Positions 57,701-64,000 of a stretch of DNA of 64,000 nt are shown piece after piece; position 1 is the first letter of the stretch, and each line of letters starts with the position of its first letter. Origin of the DNA: Kalmusia sp. IMI 367209. Lineage: Eukaryota > Ascomycota > Dothideomycetes > Pleosporales > Didymosphaeriaceae. The stretch spans positions 2,232,001 to 2,296,000 of the forward strand of contig JAPEUQ010000005.1 of the NCBI GenBank assembly GCA_027946365.1. Reading direction: 5' to 3'. The notes beneath the pieces were generated by a model. It saw only the letters and a list, made by a program, of their open reading frames with translations, ran no database searches and was not told where the DNA came from. The translations under genes were made by a program, and so were the position numbers.

Positions 57701-58948
57701 ATGCATGAACGCCCGCTCGAGCAACTTTGGGTGATGCAACGTGCAGTAATTACCTTTCCAAAGCTGTTACGTAGCGCGAGCGGCCTGTACCTGCAGGGCA
57801 ACCAGGCTCGGCCTCTTCAGGAAGTTCAAAGAAGCGCGGTGTGTTTTTGCGCGGGACGCCTCAGGCACACCGACGGTTCGTAGTCTGCGCGTCGCTGCTG
57901 TCAAACCAAGTCAGCGATTTCTGTCGCCTGGGGTGTCAGACAGCGATACCCTGAGTAGCGGGGAGGTGTCCAACGGCCCTGACTCGTTGCGCGAAGCAGA
58001 CTTGGCGACGATGCAGGGCGCTCATAAACGTTTCCTTATAACTGCTGGGGGATATAGGTGTTTGCGGTAAGGCGTGAGGCTCCACTGTCCAAGTCCGAAT
58101 GTCGTTTGGAAGTCTGCTTCTGGCAACACGGCAGTGACCAGTCGTAGGGGCATACATACAGGGAGCACGACCCAGCGCAAGTGTGATGTCGGCTGCCGCT
58201 GCCGAGGCGCCTTCTCCACCCAGGCAAACGGACAGCTGGATTCTGGATTCTGGGCATACGAGGACTGCTCGTCGTGGAGGCGTTTCTCAGCCCTCAGACC
58301 GTCCCAGCTCCCATGGGACTGGAGCTGCTAACTCTACCCCGTGTTGATGAAAGGTGCAGGCGCGGGTCGCATTTGGCCAGGCCGACAATCCAGCGGGCGT
58401 GCACCGTGAATCCCGCCATCGCGGTCGAATCTGGATGTAGCCAAGTTGTATTGTATCCGCCAATCAGTCTGTGTGTGGCGCAGTACCGGGGACGGCCAAC
58501 CCTCCCTAATGGACTTCCGTCCCGTGCACCAACGCATCCTCGTCGCCCGTCGCCTCGCGGCGTTGCCCCCATTGCAGGGGTTGCGAGACAGCCTGCAGCT
58601 TCTGCCAGGCTTGCCGGTGGATGCTGCGGTGGTCGCACGCGAGTTATCAACTTCTGCCGCCGATGGTCCCCGCAAAAACTCCTGTCTGACTCCTGGACAC
58701 TTTGATCTTCATTTTAGACTTGTTCAATCGCTCCGCGCCGCGCTGCCATTGCTCGCATTTACCGTACTGTCCTCGTCCCCTGTCGTCTCAAAGCTTCGTT
58801 TCCGGTCCGAACTACCCCTGCAAGCAAGGTCCCGCCTCGACCACCGCAGAGCCCACAGCCCGCGGCTTCATCCTAGACGATCTTCCGCGCGCATTCTCCA
58901 TGCTGAAACGAGTGTGAAGCGAGAACCAGCCATCTCTCCTGAAGTTCC
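54774..58948. other. Long gene-poor region
   Basis: About 4.2 kb without a supportable gene. Overlapping frames of 130-180 codons exist on both strands at 57053-57734 but neither reads like a conserved protein. The last 500 bp are C/T-rich and are probably leader and promoter of the downstream scaffold gene. No RNA gene or repeat recognised. Confidence 0.45.
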
Positions 58949-61900
58949 ATGTCGACCATCGATTCCTCCTTGTCTCGCAGGAACCCACCCGACCAACCTC
59001 TTCGTCGGAAAGAGTCGACTTCGGAGATCGAACACAAACTCCACGAACTTGGGCTTCTAGGGAACCGCACCCGCAAGAAGAGCAGCCATCGCAAGGGGAA
59101 GCCCAAGACGGTCGAGTTTGGATCAACGGTGGCCCACAGTAATTAACCACAGAAGCCGTGTCTCTGCGCTCGGTCCACTCATGTCTTTTCTAGGAGGCTA
59201 TCGGCCCAGCTCGCGAAGTTCCAATCCAAGAACCACCTCCGACAGAACGAACGCAAACGCAAACGCCTTCTCGAGGAGCAACGCAACGCTCGATTCGCAA
59301 CTACCCCCTCGGTCCGGCAGAGGCATGGCCGGCGTGCTCGACATTGAACGGTCTCGCACCCGTCGTGAGCGTACCTTTATTGGCAGCGAGTGCGCCGTCT
59401 GCGAGGAGCCCTTGGAGCATACTCTTCGTGGCGAGCGCATACTCCAGCTCTCCTGCGGCCATGTCTCTCACGAAGCCTGTTTCTACGAATACATCAAAGA
59501 ATTCGATTCCCAGCACTGCCCCACGTGCAACGCGACCCTTGGACTGGACACAAGCCGAGGTGGAAACGTGCTGGATCTGGGTGAGTGTGCATGGTGGAAG
59601 TTGCTACGAGGAGAGACTGACAGACGACGCAGAAAAATTGAGCACCATTGTCCGGTCAGCGCAGAATGACGCCAACAGCCATCGCAGCAACCAAAACACC
59701 CCGACACCATGGGATACCCAAACGGTGCGGAGCGAGCCTACCGCACCTCAGCACACTGGCAGACCCCGCAATGACAGTGACCTCAGCAGTCGGTACCAGC
59801 AGTCGACCCTGTCGCGGCCGCGAGAACAACAGCGGGATTCGTCTCATTCTCGCGAGCGCTCAGAAAACAATATGCGGTCCATGTCGCGCCAGCACCTGCG
59901 GAGTGACAGTGGCGCAACGGGCGTGGCGTCTTCGGGAGACTATGCAGCAACCCACGATGGAAGGCGGCACGACTTCGACGTGCAGTCGATGGAGTCCAGC
60001 CTCAGCAGCCCCAGGGGCCTCTTGAAAAGTCCGATCCCAGCGCCCACGGTAACGGTGCGCAGCGAATTCCCGACGCTGAGCAGGTCGCGACAGCAGCAGA
60101 GCCTGACGTGTTTGGTGACGGTGGAGGTGGTGGAGGGCAAGTGGCGGGCTGATCCCGAAGACATGCGTGGCGCGCCGCCGATGCCCACAATCGCGAGCGC
60201 CACCGAGAACTTTGGGCGCGCAAAGTCACCCGTCCGGAACAACCGACAGTTCGACACGCCGCACGAGTCGGAGGAGGCGCTGGAGGAGATTACCGAAGAC
60301 TTGCATTCACGCGTCGACAACTGGCACGGTCTCGACTTTTCGCGCTTCGGGAAGCTGCGCCTGCACGGCCACGTGCGCGTCGGGAAGGACCGCCAGTCAT
60401 GGCAGGAGCTCGAGTGCTACCTTTTCTCCGAGATGCTCATCTGCGTCAAAGAGAAAAAGACACCCCCGCCTGACAAGTGGGACAACGACTCGTCCGCTCC
60501 GAAGAAGCCAAAGTGCACGCTCAAGGGTTCCATCCTGATCAAGAAGCACCTCAATCAGGTCGAGCACTCACCCGACGAGGCCATCCTGACCCTGAGCCTC
60601 TCCGTGGCCGAATTGCCCTCGTTCCATCTGCAGTTCCAGAACAGGAGTCAGCTGGAACTATGGAGGCGCGCTCTGATGGACATCCGCATGGATTTCCCCA
60701 CCCCGCAGCGCATGCCCGACTACGACCAGGACAACTCAGGCACCGAAGACGAGGACTACCGACGGCCAAAGCGCATCTCATCAATTGCGTCCTCGTATGG
60801 CGCCGCCAGGTCTACTGTCACCGCCCCGACCGAGTACACGAATTCCCGCGCCGGCCTGCCTGAGCCGCGTCTCTCTGGTGGACTGCACGTGCCCCTGGAC
60901 ATTGTCGTGGTCATTCCCGTCTCATCGTCCATGCAGGGCTTGAAGATCAATCTCCTCCGCGACACACTCCGATTTCTGGTGCAAAACTTGGGCGAGCGCG
61001 ACCGCATGGGACTGGTCACATTTGGCTCCAGCGGTGGCGGCGTGCCCATTGTTGGCATGACAAGCAAGAACTGGAGAGACTGGTCAAAGGTGCTGGACTC
61101 GATCCGCCCTGTCGGACAGAAGAGCCTGCGCGCGGATGTGGTCGAAGGTGCGAACGTAGCCATGGACCTGCTCATGCAGCGCAAGTCAAACAACCCTCTG
61201 TCCAGCATCCTGCTCATTAGCGACTCGTCGACGTCAGATGCGGAGAGCGTCGACTTCGTCGTATCACGGGCTGAGGCCGCCAAGTAAGTTTTCATGGGTG
61301 CCTGTCACTTCCCTTTCCAGACGACTGACTTCATGCAGGGTTGCCATCCACTCTTTCGGTCTCGGGTTGACCCACAAGCCCGACACCATGATTGAACTGT
61401 CTACGCGTACTAAGGCATCATATACGTATGTCAAGGATTGGATGATGCTGCGTGAATGCGTGGCGGGCTGTCTTGGGTCGCTGCAAACTACATCCCATCA
61501 AAACGTGAAACTCAAGCTCCGCCTGCCCGAAGGTTCGCCAGCGAAATTTGTCAAGATCAGTGGCGCCTTACACATCACCAAACGCGCTACTGGTCGCGAT
61601 GCCGAGGCAGCGTTGGGCGACTTGCGCTTCGGTGACAAGAGGGGTACGTTAGAATTACAGTACATGTTAATTGGGCTCGATTGCTAACACCACACTAGAT
61701 ATCCTGGTACAGCTAGCAATTTCACCAGATACCGCATCGCCGGAGCAGCTTCCGCAAGATCCTTGGGAAACCATCGTTTCAGGTTTGGAAGCCCTGGGTG
61801 GACCCCTTGACCAGGATGAGTCCCGCAGCCTCAGTGTCGAAGAAGTACCCTTGATCCAGGCGGATCTCACCTACGGCGATATCCTTAGGGACGGATCTAT

Positions 61901-62561
61901 TTCCCACTTACCACGCCCATCCCTGTTGGCCATCACCATATTGCCTTCGCTGTCCAAGAAGAACTCGACTGGTCGACCACCTACACCACCCATCCCGCCC
62001 CATCCTCATGTCGTGCAGCGGCGAATGGAATTGTTGACCTCGGATATGTTAACACGCGCGCTTACTCTGGTGTCACGGGGCCAACATGAGCGAGCACACC
62101 ACTTGCTGAAAGAGACGAGGAGTATATTGAAGGGTCTCGGAAAAGGTGGGCTACCTCCTCTACCACCGCCCGGTAACCGACGAAACGACCCACCAAGCGC
62201 AACTGGCAGTACCGGTCAATCATCACCCGTTGACGGTAGCGATCGCCCCAGGACGCCATCGCCCCATGCAGAGAATCCTTTTACCCCAGCAGCCGGTATT
62301 GACGCGACAACCATGCATGCACTCGACGCTGAATTGGAATCCAGCTTGGAATGGATAAACCACCCTGCCGTGTTCGGCCGGGACTCCCGCAAGGCTGTGC
62401 TCCAAGCGATTGGCGTCATCTCATCACAACGTGCATACACTTTCCGGACACCATCCGAAGCCCTATGGGCAGATCGCATACTAGGTGTCAAACGTTTGTC
62501 AGAACGGTCACGAGAGTGGCGCGAAGCCGGCGACGATCAACCGCTCATGGAAGAAAACTAG
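58949..62561 (+). CDS. Far1/Ste5-type RING-PH-vWA scaffold protein
   Basis: Five exons, 58949-59138, 59194-59580, 59633-61283, 61339-61643 and 61699-62561 (introns 52-55 nt), give 1131 aa. A basic patch (NRTRKKSSHRKGKPK) near residue 45 could target membrane or nucleus. A RING-H2 follows at 130-175 (CAVC, CGHVSHEAC, CPTC). A PH-like domain lies at about 431-547 (FGKLRLHGHVRVGKDRQSW...LELWRRALMDI) and a von Willebrand A domain at about 615-790 (LDIVVVIPVSSSMQG, MGLVTFGSSGG, SILLISDSSTSDAES). This order is that of Far1/Ste5 pheromone-pathway scaffolds. The vWA metal-site Asp is replaced (PVSSSM instead of DxSxS), so metal binding is unlikely. The role in linking G-beta-gamma, kinases or Cdc42 machinery is inferred from the family. 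Confidence 0.85.
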
Positions 62562-63030
62562 TTTCGTTCGATTTCCGCATCATCTACGCATTTCCCCTGT
62601 ACCATACCCTTTCGGCAAGTAGCCATAACCTTTTGCACGTCCCTCCTTTTTGGGCCCCTTCTTGGATTACGCTTGATTACGGCGATTCGGCGATTATATA
62701 TAACGGAGCTCTTTGATTATGTCTGTATTGCGGGATGTCTGAATTATGGGGGCCGGGTTTGGGGTCTGTATGCGTCACGGCGGTCTACCGATCCCGCCCT
62801 TCCTTTTGTTTACGAATGATACCACCAGCGATATGCGACCTTTTCCTACTTGCGCAACTGGTCTGGAGAGACAAAGCCTGTCGAGTAGTTTTTTCCTTGG
62901 GATGATACCAATGTTGTTCGCAGCGTCGCTCCTAGACAATTCTTAAATGAATCCCCTTGCCAACAATAAGTTCCACGCACATCGATCCACTTTGTCTTAC
63001 TCTATTTCTGCTAACGTTGACTTGATGCAG
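62562..63030. other. Intergenic region ending in a probable splice acceptor
   Basis: 3' flank of the scaffold gene. At its right end CTAACGTTGACTTGATGCAG looks like a branch site plus acceptor at 63030, suggesting that an intron, and perhaps an upstream exon, of the next gene lies here. That exon was not identified. Confidence 0.4.
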
Positions 63031-63924
63031 ATGTGAGATGGGGCGACAGTCGCAAGGGTCATGCTGGCACTGCAGCAGTCGTCATCGAAGTCCGCCAGAA
63101 CACAGCTGCATCCATGCCACTTCATGCGCCACCATCATACACTATCCAAACCTTTCTGCAGCCTGCCGGTCTCACCGTTCAACGCTTCTCGTCACAAATT
63201 CCACACATCAAGATCATCCCGTCGGGACCTGCGTGTCCCTCAAGCCGCCCGCCACCGCCCCAGCCTCAGCCTCAGCCTCAGCCCTGGGCCCATTATCTCC
63301 ATCTACCCTGTTGCCCCAATTCAGGATACTCAGCTTCTAACGATCTCTAAACGATCTACGAGACCTTCCGTATCGGTCAGCCTCGTAGAGCGCACAACGC
63401 GAAACAATCTAAGCATCGCTCGAATCAAGTTCTATGCCGGTAGATGCAGTTCGCTGCAGCTCCCGGACCCCGGCCTTGTGCTTCGGCGATCAAAGAACCA
63501 CTCAGAAGATGCCTTTCGTCTCGCCATCTGCAACCCCATCTGCGGACCTGAGCCTCGCAATCTATACTGTGCAGGGACCCGTGGGTCCAAACGGCGGCCG
63601 CGTGCGCATTGCGTTATGTATGGCATAGCGTGGTGTGAGTGGACCGGTGATTTTCCGGCTTGATCCCTTCAGCGCCTGTTTGGGAAGTTTTGAGGAGCGA
63701 GTGGCGCTGGAGGTTGATGAGCATGTGGTCATAGGTATGGGTCGGACTTCAGTGTGTGAGTTGGTGTGGGTGCGAAAGCCCGTGTGATAGGTCAAGCAAG
63801 TCATACAGCACGATCTGAAGCTGTCGTACCTCGTGGCGCTGCCCCAGATACTGTCAAGGCAATGCTGGGGGGTGCATTGGAAGGATCCTTTCCAGAGTAC
63901 AGCATCATCCATATATCATCCTAG
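63031..63924 (+). CDS. Unrecognised gene with interrupted frame at the right edge
   Basis: Several plus-strand segments look protein-like but in different frames. From the acceptor at 63030: VRWGDSRKGHAGTAAVVIEV. A second frame gives SKRSTRPSVSVSLVERTTRN. A third gives YTVQGPVGPNGGRVRIALCM, a TAG at about 63626-63628, then SGPVIFRLDPFSACLGSFEE and RVALEVDEHVVI. A GTATGG...ATACAG intron of about 73 nt then joins ARSEAVVPRGAAPDTVKAML and GGALEGSFPEYSIIHISS, ending at TAG 63922-63924. The C-terminal half is the most convincing. It is either a gene with splicing I did not resolve or a broken one. No family recognised. A CAGCCT repeat at 63261-63284 encodes PQPQ or SLSL according to frame. Confidence 0.35.
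63261..63284 (+). repeat. CAGCCT hexanucleotide repeat
   Basis: Four near-perfect tandem units in the unresolved gene at the right edge. Length changes here would be in multiples of six. Confidence 0.7.
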
Positions 63925-64000
63925 ACGTATCGACTGCTGCAGCATAAGCACACAAAGGCCCCCAGCTGCTCGCGTCGCGCCGTACCGCCCGCAAATTCTA

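Noticed and set aside
57053..57734. Overlapping frames of 180 (minus) and 166 (plus) codons
   Set aside because: They overlap on opposite strands, and neither has recognisable motifs or splice context.
58446..59060. 204-codon plus-strand frame
   Set aside because: It overlaps the start of the scaffold gene in another frame and looks like translated C/T-rich leader.

Overview
This window looks like nuclear DNA of a filamentous ascomycete (Pezizomycotina). Most genes are split by short GT-AG introns of about 46-110 nt with CTAAC/CTGAC-type branch sites. The gene set is typical of such fungi: Zn2Cys6 transcription factors, a Far1/Ste5-type scaffold, GH17 glucanases, PPP4R3/Psy2, Tah18, Ilv3 and Ste14. 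A Dothideomycete is my best guess, but that is an inference from overall character and was not tested. I found no tRNA, rRNA, intact transposon or CRISPR array.

Layout. 0-17 kb: a RING-PHD protein (-), a saccharopine dehydrogenase-like oxidoreductase (+), the PP4 regulatory subunit PPP4R3 (+, with an in-frame TAG), dihydrofolate reductase (+), a GNAT acetyltransferase (+) and a large unrecognised protein with a mitochondrial-type N-terminus (-). 17-30 kb: a RING/three-ZZ/SH3 protein (-), a secreted low-complexity repeat protein (-), a hexapeptide-repeat acetyltransferase (-) divergent from the isoprenylcysteine methyltransferase (+), and dihydroxy-acid dehydratase (-). 30-42 kb: a protein with two tandem GH17 glucanase domains (+), an F-box protein (+), the diflavin reductase Tah18 (-) and a two-RRM/RGG RNA-binding protein (+). 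42-52 kb: a decayed gene (-), two divergently transcribed Zn2Cys6 regulators, a polysaccharide deacetylase (-) and a divergent C45 penicillin-acyltransferase-like enzyme (+). 52-64 kb: gene-poor, with an AT-rich stretch beside a short coding relic, a small Cys-rich F-box protein (-), a Far1/Ste5-type RING-PH-vWA scaffold (+), and an unrecognised, apparently interrupted gene at the right edge.

The genes are mainly housekeeping (branched-chain amino acid synthesis, folate, Fe-S assembly, CAAX processing, PP4 signalling) with cell-wall functions (GH17, polysaccharide deacetylase, secreted repeat protein). Two genes bear on mating/MAPK signalling: Ste14 matures prenylated pheromone and Ras-type proteins, and the Far1/Ste5-like scaffold acts downstream of the receptor. 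They are far apart and I see no sign of a cluster. Exon boundaries were worked out by hand from splice motifs, phase and protein continuity. The points most worth a second look are the tandem GH17 protein, the nonsense codon inside PPP4R3, the decayed gene at 42.2-43.4 kb with transition-type stops, the GC-AG intron inside a Zn2Cys6 motif, and the interrupted gene at the right edge.
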